A stretch of 46,022 nt of DNA from Candidatus Omnitrophota bacterium (GTDB taxonomy: Bacteria; Omnitrophota; Gorgyraeia; Gygaellales; Profunditerraquicolaceae): assembly GCA_003644385.1 (NCBI GenBank), contig QNCD01000004.1, positions 1 to 46,022 on the forward strand, read 5' to 3'. How positions within the stretch are numbered: the stretch's first letter is position 1; the number at the start of each line of letters is the position of its first letter. Below the pieces are notes generated by a model. It was not told the origin of the DNA. It saw nothing but the letters and a program-made list of their open reading frames with translations, and did not search any database. This document shows, in pieces, positions 17,939 to 28,111 of the stretch. The translations under genes were made by a program, and so were the position numbers.

Positions 17939-18583
17939 TTATTTTACTTTGGTTTGAGAATAAGCCGCTGTAACCCCTTCATCCTTTGCCCGCTTGGTTA
18001 ACTCTGGGAGTATTACGATTTCAACCCTTCGGTTTAACTGGCGGCCTTCTTTTGTAGCGTTTGATGCCACAGGCCGGTATTCGCCGTAAGCTATAGCTGC
18101 AAGACGGGAAGGTTCAACCCCGGCATTATCGCTAAGATAATGCAAAACGCCAAGCGCGCGCGCAGAAGATAACTCCCAATTGGATTTCCAGCCTGAAAAC
18201 TTAATCGGCACGTTATCAGTATGCCCTTCTATGCCTACGTTTAATAACGGAACATTTTCTTTTAAAACCCTGGCTACTTTATCTAAAATAGAATAGCTTC
18301 TGCTCCTTATGCTGGCTTTGCCTGAGTCATACAGAACATCTCCTAAGACCGTAATTACCAGCCCCTTTTCCTGCATTTTCAGTGATACTTCTTTATCTTC
18401 TATTTCACTCTGAAGCCGCTCTTCTAAAAGTTCCCTTGCCCTGCCTAGCTCGTTTAACTGCCGGGTTAATTCCTTGATTCTCTCCACATCCGAACGCCTG
18501 CCCTTTTGAAAAATAAACGTACAACCGGAAAAAGAAATAACTAAAAACAATACCAGCACGAACCTGAAAAGTTTTGACTTCAT
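17939..18583 (-). CDS. OmpA/MotB C-terminal domain lipoprotein
   Basis: LVISFSGCTF lipobox, GDVLYDSGKASIRSRSYSILDKVA, NVGIEGHTDNVPI, SSARALGVLHYL, GQ-type NRRVEIVI. Confidence 0.9.
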   Translation of the reverse strand: MKSKLFRFVLVLFLVISFSGCTFIFQKGRRSDVERIKELTRQLNELGRARELLEERLQSEIEDKEVSLKMQEKGLVITVLGDVLYDSGKASIRSRSYSILDKVARVLKENVPLLNVGIEGHTDNVPIKFSGWKSNWELSSARALGVLHYLSDNAGVEPSRLAAIAYGEYRPVASNATKEGRQLNRRVEIVILPELTKRAKDEGVTAAYSQTKVK

Positions 18584-18632
18584 AACTACCTCCTTAAAAA
18601 TGTGAATTTTAAAATTTTCGGTGAGGAACTAA

Positions 18633-18661
18633 ACTATAACACAATCAATGGGTTTAGTCAA
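18633..18661 (-). promoter_or_regulatory. Sigma-70-type promoter for the OmpA lipoprotein gene
   Basis: minus strand TTGACT - 17 nt (aaacccattgattgtgt) - TATAGT, followed by aaggaggtag RBS before the ATG. Confidence 0.75.
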
Positions 18662-18685
18662 GTTGTTTTCCATAAGCCCTTTGGA

Positions 18686-19981
<1,296 letters not shown>

Positions 19982-20011
19982 TCACAAAGCCACAAAGACA
20001 CAAAGTCACAC
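19982..20011. repeat. Octamer tandem repeat CACAAAGN
   Basis: cacaaagc cacaaaga cacaaagt cacac. Confidence 0.7.
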
Positions 20012-20081
20012 CTATTTCTCAAATTACCATTACTTGTGAGATGATGACGTTGTGTCGTGTAACCCATTCTTTCCCTGGATA

Positions 20082-21317
20082 TCAAGGGCTCATCGTGAAA
20101 ATCTTGCGCGCAATCTCCGGATACTTGCCGATAAATTTCAATTCTTCATCTACCAGAGGCTTCTGGTTATGCACATTGGCATAGCGGACTAATTCCAGGA
20201 TCTCGGCTGCTTCTTTTTCGTCATGAAAGGCGATTTCTAATTTCTCATATACGTTCCTGAAGCCTTTTATCCCGGAATATTCTCCTGCCGTAATCTTGCG
20301 GCCGGTCTCAATAATTTCCGGTTCGCCGCGTCCTAATTCCTCAAAATCATAAAGCTCATAATTACGCCTGTCTTTAAGGGCGCCGTCGGCATGAATACCA
20401 GATTCGTGCGCAAAGGCATTCGCTCCTACACCCGGCTGGTTTATGGGAATAGATACCCCGAAAGCATAAGAAGCGTACTTGCATATCTTCCAGGCTAATT
20501 TCAAATTTATTCTTTCATCCAGAGAATAATCCTTCATGCCGCTGCCGTACTTGATAGCCAGAATTACGGAAATCAGATCTGCATTGCCGGCGCGCTCACC
20601 CATGCCGTTAACACAGGTATTTATGTAGGCATCAAGCCCGCAATCATTGGCTGCCTTTGCTCCGGCAATTGAATTAGCCACTACCAAACCTAAATCATTA
20701 TGGCAGTGTATTTCTAAAGGCAACTTCACTTTTGCCGCAATCTTCTTTATCCGTTCATAAATGGTGAAGGGCGTATCGCAACCTAAAGTATCGCAATAAC
20801 GAACCCTATCCGCCCCTGCATCTTTAGCAGCCTGTGCAAATTCGATTAAATATTCTATCCTGGTACGGGAAGCGTCTTCTGCGTTTACTCCCACACTTTG
20901 GGCTCCTGATTTTTTTGCTTCTTTGACTGCCTGTATCATTTCGCTGATCACTGACTTATGGTCTAATTTTCCTTTAAACTTGTGCATGATCATCTGATCG
21001 GAAGTAGAAATCGAAAGATTCAAATGTTTTATCTGGGGCACAAGGCTAAATGCGTTTTTTACATCCTCTCTTGTAGCCCTGACCCATCCGCCCAGCCTGA
21101 TAGGCGAAAGTAAGCCTTTTTTAACCAACTGAAGGTTAGCATTTAGGTAATTTGTTTCATGGCGTGTAACCGGAAAGCCGAATTCAGACTGAAAAGCGCC
21201 GAATTCGTTAAGGTAAATATTAATCATTGTCTTCTGCAGCTTAGAAAGGCAGATTCTCGAAGTCTGCACTCCGTCGCGGTTAGTGACGTCGATAATGTAA
21301 ATTTTAGGTTTTTTCAT
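20082..21317 (-). CDS. Homocitrate synthase / isopropylmalate synthase superfamily (HMGL-like) enzyme, substrate uncertain
   Basis: IIDVTNRDGVQTSRI, EIHCHNDLGLVVANSIAGAKA, NTCVNGMGERAGNADL, FAHESGIHADGALKD. Confidence 0.85.
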   Translation of the reverse strand: MKKPKIYIIDVTNRDGVQTSRICLSKLQKTMINIYLNEFGAFQSEFGFPVTRHETNYLNANLQLVKKGLLSPIRLGGWVRATREDVKNAFSLVPQIKHLNLSISTSDQMIMHKFKGKLDHKSVISEMIQAVKEAKKSGAQSVGVNAEDASRTRIEYLIEFAQAAKDAGADRVRYCDTLGCDTPFTIYERIKKIAAKVKLPLEIHCHNDLGLVVANSIAGAKAANDCGLDAYINTCVNGMGERAGNADLISVILAIKYGSGMKDYSLDERINLKLAWKICKYASYAFGVSIPINQPGVGANAFAHESGIHADGALKDRRNYELYDFEELGRGEPEIIETGRKITAGEYSGIKGFRNVYEKLEIAFHDEKEAAEILELVRYANVHNQKPLVDEELKFIGKYPEIARKIFTMSP

Positions 21318-21334
21318 GCTACTCTCCTATCCCG

Positions 21335-23140
21335 CTATTTGCCGATAATATCTTTCCACTCTTCTTTACTGAGCGGTTTTGCGGACCCGAATATTTGCTG
21401 ATTGTTTAAAAGGTATGCTGGGCCATAACTGACCTCTAACTCCTTGTTTAGCCTGATATTTTCCCTAAGAAGCTCTTTGGCCTCATTACTCTTTGCGCAA
21501 TCTGCTATTTTTTCTGCTTCGATTTTATCATCCAGGCAATCCTGCCACCAGGAACTCTTTATGTCCTTAGTGCGGCAGCAAAGATAACCCTGGTAAAATT
21601 GCGGATAATACTTTTCCAGACAAACACAACGTAGATACTCTTCTAATTCTGCCCTGCCGAAGGCGGTAATGAAAATGCCCTCTTTGGCTTCATCGGCTAA
21701 AAAATGTATTTTTGGCCTAAAATCTCTGATTCCCTCCAACACCTTCGGGGTATCTCTTGAGTATAAACTTATAAACAAATCAAGGTTTCCTTTTGTCTTC
21801 TTTCTGTCTAAAAAATAATTCAAACCGCTGAAGTAGGGCTTTACTATATAGAAACCTAGCTTACTTTCGATATTTTCTTTTAACTGCGCAAACCCCGGAT
21901 CTTCTTCTACCTCTTTACGGAAAATATAGGCCGGTAAAGCAGTAATCCCCAATTTATTTATTAACCTCCGCGCATGCCAGTCGGGATAGGATAAATAACG
22001 GGGTTTTATCCCCCGGATAAAAACTTTTAGTTTTGCTATAGTTGCGCTGGTATCGCAGCCCAGACAATCTTCAGAGCTAATCACTAAAAGTTCGACTTCT
22101 TGTGGCTTTTCAATCAAACACTCAGCTTGGGCTGTACCGGGATTTTTGCATTTACCGCGTGAATCAGCTTTGCTGCAATTTCGATCGCAAAAACAAGCCG
22201 GTAAAATAGAGAGTATTGAAGGATCGTCAGCGATTATATCCGAAACGCGAATCTGCTCTTCTTTAAAATTAATGATTTTCTTATCTTCGATTTCTAACCA
22301 TAAACTGCTTAACTTTCGGGCCTGCCAGACGGGACGGGTAAAAATCGTTGAGCCTATTTTGCGCGGAACCTGGGATTGTCCGCCGACATGGCCACTAAGC
22401 AATATATCAATCCCCTCTATTTCTTTAATTAAATTTAAATCTTCCGATTCGCCAAGATGGCTGAGAAGAATAATAATATCCGCATTATCTTTTTTTAAAT
22501 CCCTGATTGTTTTTCTTATTGCTTCTTTTGGCTCAATAAACCCCAACCCTCCCGCTATTGTTTGAGCACCAGGCGTAGTAACTCCTACAATGCCTATCTT
22601 GATCCCGGATAAATCTTTTATAATGTACGGTTTAATCGGTAAGCTTTCAGAACCCGGTTTGGCTACAATATTACAAGTGAGAAAGTTTAAGTTTCTATTT
22701 TCTAAATTTTCCAAAAGAAAGTTCTTTCCGAAATTAAATTCGTCATCTCCTATTGCCGCAGCATCATAACCGATCAACTCCATAGATTTAAGATTTAACA
22801 GCGTCCTTGCCATATCCAGTTCTACGTTCTGGGTATAAGCATCCTGCAGGCCGCCGGCAAAAAAACCACCTGTATCCAGCAATATTAGGTTAGGACTGGC
22901 TTCTCTTAACTGTTTTAGCAAAGTTGCACGACGAGCCACTCCTCCGTCTCGCTCTACCGGACAATTACAAGGATATAGCATAGCGTGGGTTTCACCGGTA
23001 AATAAAATAGTAACTTCTTCGCAGTAAGCCGAATTAATGACAAATGACAAATGACAAATGACAAATAAAAGCCAGGCAACGCTGAAAAAAAGAAAATCTG
23101 CTTTAAATCTTTTATTTTTCATTCTAAAATTTGAACTCAC
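21335..23140 (-). CDS. Secreted 5'-nucleotidase/UshA-type metallophosphoesterase fused to a Cys-rich thioredoxin-like region
   Basis: ILFTGETHAMLYPCNCP, LILLDTGGFF, DAAAIGDDEFNFG, IIILLSHLGE, IDILLSGHVGG; C-terminal half SSEDCLGCDTSATIAK ... GPAYLLNNQQIFGSAKPLSKEEWKDII. Confidence 0.75.
   Translation of the reverse strand: MSSNFRMKNKRFKADFLFFSVAWLLFVICHLSFVINSAYCEEVTILFTGETHAMLYPCNCPVERDGGVARRATLLKQLREASPNLILLDTGGFFAGGLQDAYTQNVELDMARTLLNLKSMELIGYDAAAIGDDEFNFGKNFLLENLENRNLNFLTCNIVAKPGSESLPIKPYIIKDLSGIKIGIVGVTTPGAQTIAGGLGFIEPKEAIRKTIRDLKKDNADIIILLSHLGESEDLNLIKEIEGIDILLSGHVGGQSQVPRKIGSTIFTRPVWQARKLSSLWLEIEDKKIINFKEEQIRVSDIIADDPSILSILPACFCDRNCSKADSRGKCKNPGTAQAECLIEKPQEVELLVISSEDCLGCDTSATIAKLKVFIRGIKPRYLSYPDWHARRLINKLGITALPAYIFRKEVEEDPGFAQLKENIESKLGFYIVKPYFSGLNYFLDRKKTKGNLDLFISLYSRDTPKVLEGIRDFRPKIHFLADEAKEGIFITAFGRAELEEYLRCVCLEKYYPQFYQGYLCCRTKDIKSSWWQDCLDDKIEAEKIADCAKSNEAKELLRENIRLNKELEVSYGPAYLLNNQQIFGSAKPLSKEEWKDIIGK
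23037..23064. repeat. Heptamer tandem repeat ATGACAA x4 inside the signal-peptide region of the 601-aa ORF
   Basis: atgacaa atgacaa atgacaa atgacaa. Confidence 0.9.
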
Positions 23141-24720
23141 AACTTTATAATCTTAACTGAGAGGATATTCTCGGTCTTTTTTATTTTATTTAGTAATTCC
23201 GGAGAAACAGGGCTATCTACGTTCAATACGGAAACTGCTTTGCCTCCTGGAGTATCTCGGCCGAAAGTCATCGTCGCAATATTGACGTTATGTTCAGCTA
23301 AGAGGGTTCCCAGATTACCGATGACTCCGGGCCTATCCAAATTCTGTATCACAATCATCTCTCCAAAAAGCGATAATTCTACGTAATATTTATCGACTTT
23401 TACGATCCGGGGTTGTTTATTAGGAGAAAGGGTACCGTAAATTGTCCTGGCTTCCTTATCAGTTTTAATTTCAAGCTTTATTAAAGTTACAAAGTCTTCC
23501 TCCTTGGAAGACTTCACTTCTTTGATCTTGATCCCCCGCTCTTTAGCAAGCGCCGGAGCATTAACAAAATTAACCGTTTCTTTTAAAATAGGTTCAAGTA
23601 TTCCTTTAATCAAAGCCATGGTTAGGGGGCTTAAATCATACTTGATAATCTCACCGCTGTAAGTAATATTTACTGCACTGAACCTACCCTCGGCCAATTG
23701 TCCGGAGAATACTCCTATTTTTTCAGAAAGCACTATATAAGGTTCTAATATCTTATAGACCTCTGTCTCAACAGAAGGATAATTTGCGGCATTGCGTATA
23801 CCTTTGCCTAAAAGGGCATCGCGCACAATTTGCGCCACTTCGATTGCAACATTAACCTGAGCCTCTTCGGTAGACGCACCTAAATGAGGGGTAGTCAATA
23901 TGTTATCTAACTTAAGCAGCTGGGAATCCGCAGGAAGCGGTTCTTGTTCGTAAACATCCAGAGCGGCTCCTGCAACCTTACTCTCCTTAACGGCCTCGAC
24001 CAATGCCTTTTCGTCAATAATCCCGCCCCTGGCGCAATTGATTACACGCACGCCTCTTTTCATTAAAGTGAATTCTTTCGTAGAAATCATGTGTTTTGTC
24101 TCATCAGTTATAGGCGTATGCACGGTAATGTAATCAGAATTCTTCAGTAGTTCATTCAATTCCGCTACCTCAACACCTGTACCTTCTGCTGCTTCAATCG
24201 ATAAGAAAGGGTCATACGCCAAAATTTTCATCCCAAAAGAAAGAGCGCGTTTTGCTACTTCTTTGCCTATTCTTCCTAATCCTATAATACCTAAAGTCTT
24301 GCCATAAAGCTCTACCCCCATAAATTTTGAACGCTTCCATTCCCCTTTCTTCAATGATTCATTGGCCTGGGCGATATTCCTGGATAGCGCCAGAACCATG
24401 CTCATTGTATGTTCTGCGGTAGATATAGTGTTGCCTGCCGGAGTATTCATTACGATGATTCCTTTTTGTGTTGCCGCCTCCAAATCCACATTATCCAGCC
24501 CCACTCCGGCGCGGCCGATTACTTTCAGCTTTGTTGCTGCTTCAATTACTTCTTTGTTTAACTTGGTTGCGCTTCTTACTAAAATAGCATTATAATCTTT
24601 AATTATATTTTTTAACTCTTCGGGTTTTAAACCGGTTTTCACCTCAACGCTAAATTCCTTAACTTCTTTAAGAATCTTCAAACCCTCGTCGGATAAAGGG
24701 TCACTAACTAAAATCTTCAT
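23137..24720 (-). CDS. serA: D-3-phosphoglycerate dehydrogenase
   Basis: GRAGVGLDNVDLEAATQKGIIVMNTPAGNTISTAEHTMSMVLAL, LGIIGLGRIGKEVAKRA, C-terminal ACT domain. Confidence 0.96.
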   Translation of the reverse strand: MKILVSDPLSDEGLKILKEVKEFSVEVKTGLKPEELKNIIKDYNAILVRSATKLNKEVIEAATKLKVIGRAGVGLDNVDLEAATQKGIIVMNTPAGNTISTAEHTMSMVLALSRNIAQANESLKKGEWKRSKFMGVELYGKTLGIIGLGRIGKEVAKRALSFGMKILAYDPFLSIEAAEGTGVEVAELNELLKNSDYITVHTPITDETKHMISTKEFTLMKRGVRVINCARGGIIDEKALVEAVKESKVAGAALDVYEQEPLPADSQLLKLDNILTTPHLGASTEEAQVNVAIEVAQIVRDALLGKGIRNAANYPSVETEVYKILEPYIVLSEKIGVFSGQLAEGRFSAVNITYSGEIIKYDLSPLTMALIKGILEPILKETVNFVNAPALAKERGIKIKEVKSSKEEDFVTLIKLEIKTDKEARTIYGTLSPNKQPRIVKVDKYYVELSLFGEMIVIQNLDRPGVIGNLGTLLAEHNVNIATMTFGRDTPGGKAVSVLNVDSPVSPELLNKIKKTENILSVKIIKL

Positions 24721-24758
24721 TTATTTCCTCCTCTAAATTATCATACTTTATTTTTTAT

Positions 24759-25796
24759 CTATTGCTTGAATGATTTTGTACTGTAAATTTCGTAGGTATC
24801 TGAACTGATGAAGCCGCTTTCAAAAAGCATATCCAAAGACTTTTGCATTGAATGCATTTTGTATTGAGAACTTGTCTGAATTATCGATGGTAGCTGGGTA
24901 AATTCTTCGTTTCTTATAATTCTCTTTACCGCGGTATTAACTGTACAAACTTCGGTTGCCAAAACGCGTTTAGTGCCGCTTTTATGAGGCAGGAGCTCCT
25001 GGACGATTACTGCCTTAAGAGAATGCGATAAGCGATTACAAATATAATGCCTTTGTTCTGAAGGAAAAAAACTTAATATTCGCTCAAAAACTTGAACGGA
25101 GTCGGTACTGTGTAAAGAGATTATTACCAGATGCCCTGTCTCTGCTGTCGCAATCGCTGCCTCGATACTGTCAGAATCAAAGATCTCCCCGACAATAATT
25201 ACATCGGCATCCTGCCTTAAAGATGCCTTAAGGCCTGCCGCAAACGAAGTAACATCTACACCCACCTCTTTTTGTTTAACTATCGCCTTGACATTGCGGT
25301 GCATATATTCTATAGGCTTTTCTAAAGAAAGGGTCGCGCCTCCCTTTGTTTTATTTATAATGTCAATCATTAGCGAAATGGTGGTGCTCTTACTCGAACC
25401 GGTAGCCCCTCCTATAATCACTATCCCGTCGTTAAGCTGACAGAGATCGGTAATAATCTGGGGCAGGCCTAACTCGTTCATGTTATAGATATAAGGCAGG
25501 ATATTTCTAAAAACTACCTCGGTTGCTTCCCGCTGTTGATAAGTACCCACTCTGAACCTTGAATCCGAAGAAGGAGAAAATGAAAAATCTAAATCCTTAT
25601 TGGCCTCTAAATGCTGCTTTTGCCATTCGCTAAGAATGCTATAAATCATATTTTTAATTTCCTGCGCAGACAAAGCCTGGTTATCCAGCGGGATGAGGTC
25701 TACGTATCTTCTTACCATTGGCGGAGAATTGACTGTAAGGTGAAGGTCGGATAACTCTTTATTCTTAACTTTTTCCAAAAGATTCATAATATCCAT
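24759..25796 (-). CDS. PilT/VirB11-family retraction-type ATPase, divergent motifs
   Basis: SDLHLTVNSPPMVRRYVDLIPL, GGATGSSKSTTISLMIDIINK, LRQDADVIIVGEIFD, AETGHLVIISLHSTDSV. Confidence 0.88.
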   Translation of the reverse strand: MDIMNLLEKVKNKELSDLHLTVNSPPMVRRYVDLIPLDNQALSAQEIKNMIYSILSEWQKQHLEANKDLDFSFSPSSDSRFRVGTYQQREATEVVFRNILPYIYNMNELGLPQIITDLCQLNDGIVIIGGATGSSKSTTISLMIDIINKTKGGATLSLEKPIEYMHRNVKAIVKQKEVGVDVTSFAAGLKASLRQDADVIIVGEIFDSDSIEAAIATAETGHLVIISLHSTDSVQVFERILSFFPSEQRHYICNRLSHSLKAVIVQELLPHKSGTKRVLATEVCTVNTAVKRIIRNEEFTQLPSIIQTSSQYKMHSMQKSLDMLFESGFISSDTYEIYSTKSFKQ

Positions 25797-25818
25797 CCTA
25801 TTGATATGCTCTGTAATT

Positions 25819-26143
25819 TCATTTTTTTGCCTTCCGTAAATTTAGAAAGTCTACGCCGATATTGTAAATGCCCTCAGCTATCTTTTCCGCTCTGGTAACC
25901 TTCCTCTCGGTTTCTATATTTTTAGGAGGCAATCCCCGGCATCTCAATAATTAATTTCATCTGTGTATCCAGGGGTATCTGTCCGCTATTCTCAAAAGGC
26001 AGACCCTTATGGCTGATATTCTTAGTCAAAGAACTCTACATTATTCCCTTAGGCCCGCAAGGAGTTAACAGCTGGTACCTAAATTTTAATTCTAAGGATA
26101 AACGTGAAGCGCCGCACCTCTCTTTTTCCGTTTGTTTTTTTAT
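25819..26143 (-). pseudogene. PilZ-domain protein pseudogene
   Basis: Manual translation: (I)KKQTEKERCGASRLSLELKFRYQLLTPCGPKGIM*SSLTKNISHKGLPFENSGQIPLDTQMKLIIEMPG / frameshift / LPPKNIETERKVTRAEKIAEGIYNIGVDFLNLRKAKK*; NISHKG matches PilZ [D/N]xSxxG. Confidence 0.8.
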
Positions 26144-26190
26144 AACCTCCCTCCCTGCCACTGAAAGAAATTCTTTTATCGAATACCTGA

Positions 26191-27333
26191 TTATTTCTTT
26201 AAAAATTCTTCTTCGGCTACCCTGATTCCCGCTCCAAGGCTAAATTTAAAACCAAGTTGATTTAACACCTTCTCCAGGCAGGAAATGCAAAGAATAATAT
26301 CGAATTCTTCGATATAGCCCATGTGGGCGATCCTGAATACCTTGCCCTTAAGCTCTGACTGGCCTCCGGCAATAGTAACGCCGTAAGTATCACGCATTAT
26401 CTTTACAAGTTTTTCACCGTCAATACCCGCGGGAACTTTGACTGCCGTTACCGCGTTAGAAGCGGCATCCGGCACAAATAACTCCAGGCCTAAGGCCAAC
26501 ACCGCTTTTCTGGTAGCCTCAGCCATTTTTTTATGACGTAAAAATACGTTTTCTAATCCGTCCTCCTTTATCATTGCCAAGGCTTCATTCAACGCAATAA
26601 TCAGAGTAATTGCCGGTGTAAAAGGCGTATCCGTCTTATCCAAAGCTTTTTTCGCCTTTCTTAAATCAAAATAATACCTTGGCAAACTTGCGCTCTCAAC
26701 TAATTTTAAGGCTTTAGGGCTGACGGAAATAAATCCTAAGCCCGGAGGAAGCATTAATCCTTTTTGAGAGCCGGAGACCACCACATCACAGGACCATTGA
26801 TCCGTTAGTAGAGGAATCGCTCCTAGCCCGCTGATAGCATCTACTACCAAGACTGCCTCGGAATCTTTGACTATCTTACCAATTGCCTCCAGGTCGGTTA
26901 CTACACCGGTTGAAGTTTCACAATGCGTTACAAAAACCGCCTTGATTTTCGATTGAGCATCTTTTATCCGGGATCTAATTTCTTGGGGGTCAACTGCCTT
27001 GCCCCATTCAACTTTAATTACTTCGCAGTTTATGCCATAAGCGCGGCAAATCTCTGTCCAGCGTTCGCCGAATTTACCTGCCTCTACGCAAATCGCGCTA
27101 TCGCCGAAAGAAAGCAGATTTACTACAGAAGCCTCCATTGCCCCGGTCCCCGAAGAAGCTAATATAAAGACATCGTTTTTAGTCTGAAGCACATACTTAA
27201 GGCCCTCGGTTGCTTCTTTTAGAATAGCTTGAAACTGCGGCGTGCGATGATGGATTATCGGCCGGGACATTGCCTGGCAAACCTCTGGCGGCAAAGGTGT
27301 TGGGCCGGGGGTAAGCAGATATTTTTTTCTCAT
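26191..27333 (-). CDS. Class V aminotransferase (alanine-glyoxylate / serine-pyruvate type)
   Basis: LTPGPTPLPPEVCQAMSRPIIHHRTPQF, SSGTGAMEASVVNLLS, VVDAISGLGAIPL, VVSGSQKGLMLPPGLGFIS. Confidence 0.92.
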   Translation of the reverse strand: MRKKYLLTPGPTPLPPEVCQAMSRPIIHHRTPQFQAILKEATEGLKYVLQTKNDVFILASSGTGAMEASVVNLLSFGDSAICVEAGKFGERWTEICRAYGINCEVIKVEWGKAVDPQEIRSRIKDAQSKIKAVFVTHCETSTGVVTDLEAIGKIVKDSEAVLVVDAISGLGAIPLLTDQWSCDVVVSGSQKGLMLPPGLGFISVSPKALKLVESASLPRYYFDLRKAKKALDKTDTPFTPAITLIIALNEALAMIKEDGLENVFLRHKKMAEATRKAVLALGLELFVPDAASNAVTAVKVPAGIDGEKLVKIMRDTYGVTIAGGQSELKGKVFRIAHMGYIEEFDIILCISCLEKVLNQLGFKFSLGAGIRVAEEEFLKK

Positions 27334-27349
27334 AATTCCTCCTCAATGA

Positions 27350-27444
27350 GCGGATCACTTATGGAGCACGAAGTGCGACATAAGTGATAGTGAAACGTCC
27401 GCGAATTGACACCTACAACTGCGTTTTTTGTAGTTGTAGGGTGT
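27350..27444 (-). promoter_or_regulatory. Two strong hairpins in the 5' leader of the aminotransferase gene
   Basis: CACTTATG-ga-GCAC-gaa-GTGC-ga-CATAAGTG (27356-27386) within GCGGA/TCCGC (27350-27354/27398-27402); ACACCTACAACT/AGTTGTAGGGTGT (27409-27420/27432-27444). Confidence 0.6.
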
Positions 27445-27479
27445 AACTGATGAATGAACGTGGATTTTGCTTTTAGAAC

Positions 27480-28085
27480 TTATTTACCTTTGCGGGTAAT
27501 TACCTCGTCGATCAGGCCGTATTCTTTCGCTTCCTCAGAGGACATAAAATAGTCTCTATCGGTATCTTTCTGGATTTTTTCTAAAGGCCTGCCGGTATGC
27601 TTTGATATTATTTCGTTTATCTTATCTCGCATTTTCAGGATTTCTTTGGCATGTATAGAAATATCCTCGGCTACGCCCTGGATGCCTCCCCAAGGCTGGT
27701 GTATCATTATCCGGGAATGCGGCAGGGCAAAACGCTTACCTTTTGTTCCGCAGGCTAATAAAAGAGCGCCCATGCTCGTAGCCTGGCCTACGCAATAGGT
27801 AGCTACATCGCATTTTACAAACTGTATTGTGTCGTAAATCGCCAGGCCGGATGTAACTGACCCGCCCGGAGAATTTACATAAATATTTATATCTTTGTTG
27901 ACGTCTTCCATTTGTAAAAAGAGCATCTGGGCAATAACTAAATTTGCGATATTGTCATCTATCGGAGTACCGATAAAGATAATCCGGTCCTTAAGTAGCC
28001 GCGAATATATATCATAGGCCCTTTCGTAACCGCGGCTAGTCTGTTCGATAACCATGGGTACCAAAGCCTGCGCCCTCTCTTTCAT
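27480..28085 (-). CDS. clpP: ATP-dependent Clp protease proteolytic subunit
   Basis: [56 protein letters not shown]. Confidence 0.97.
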   Translation of the reverse strand: MKERAQALVPMVIEQTSRGYERAYDIYSRLLKDRIIFIGTPIDDNIANLVIAQMLFLQMEDVNKDINIYVNSPGGSVTSGLAIYDTIQFVKCDVATYCVGQATSMGALLLACGTKGKRFALPHSRIMIHQPWGGIQGVAEDISIHAKEILKMRDKINEIISKHTGRPLEKIQKDTDRDYFMSSEEAKEYGLIDEVITRKGK

Positions 28086-28111
28086 TCTACACCTCCCTAA
28101 TTTTCATGCTT

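Noticed and set aside
20082-21317. Firm assignment as Re-citrate synthase or NifV
   Set aside because: The sequence alone places it in the family only; discriminating motifs could not be checked without alignment.
23037-23064. CRISPR-like repeat
   Set aside because: Direct 7-mer tandem copies without spacers and no cas genes; better described as short tandem repeats.
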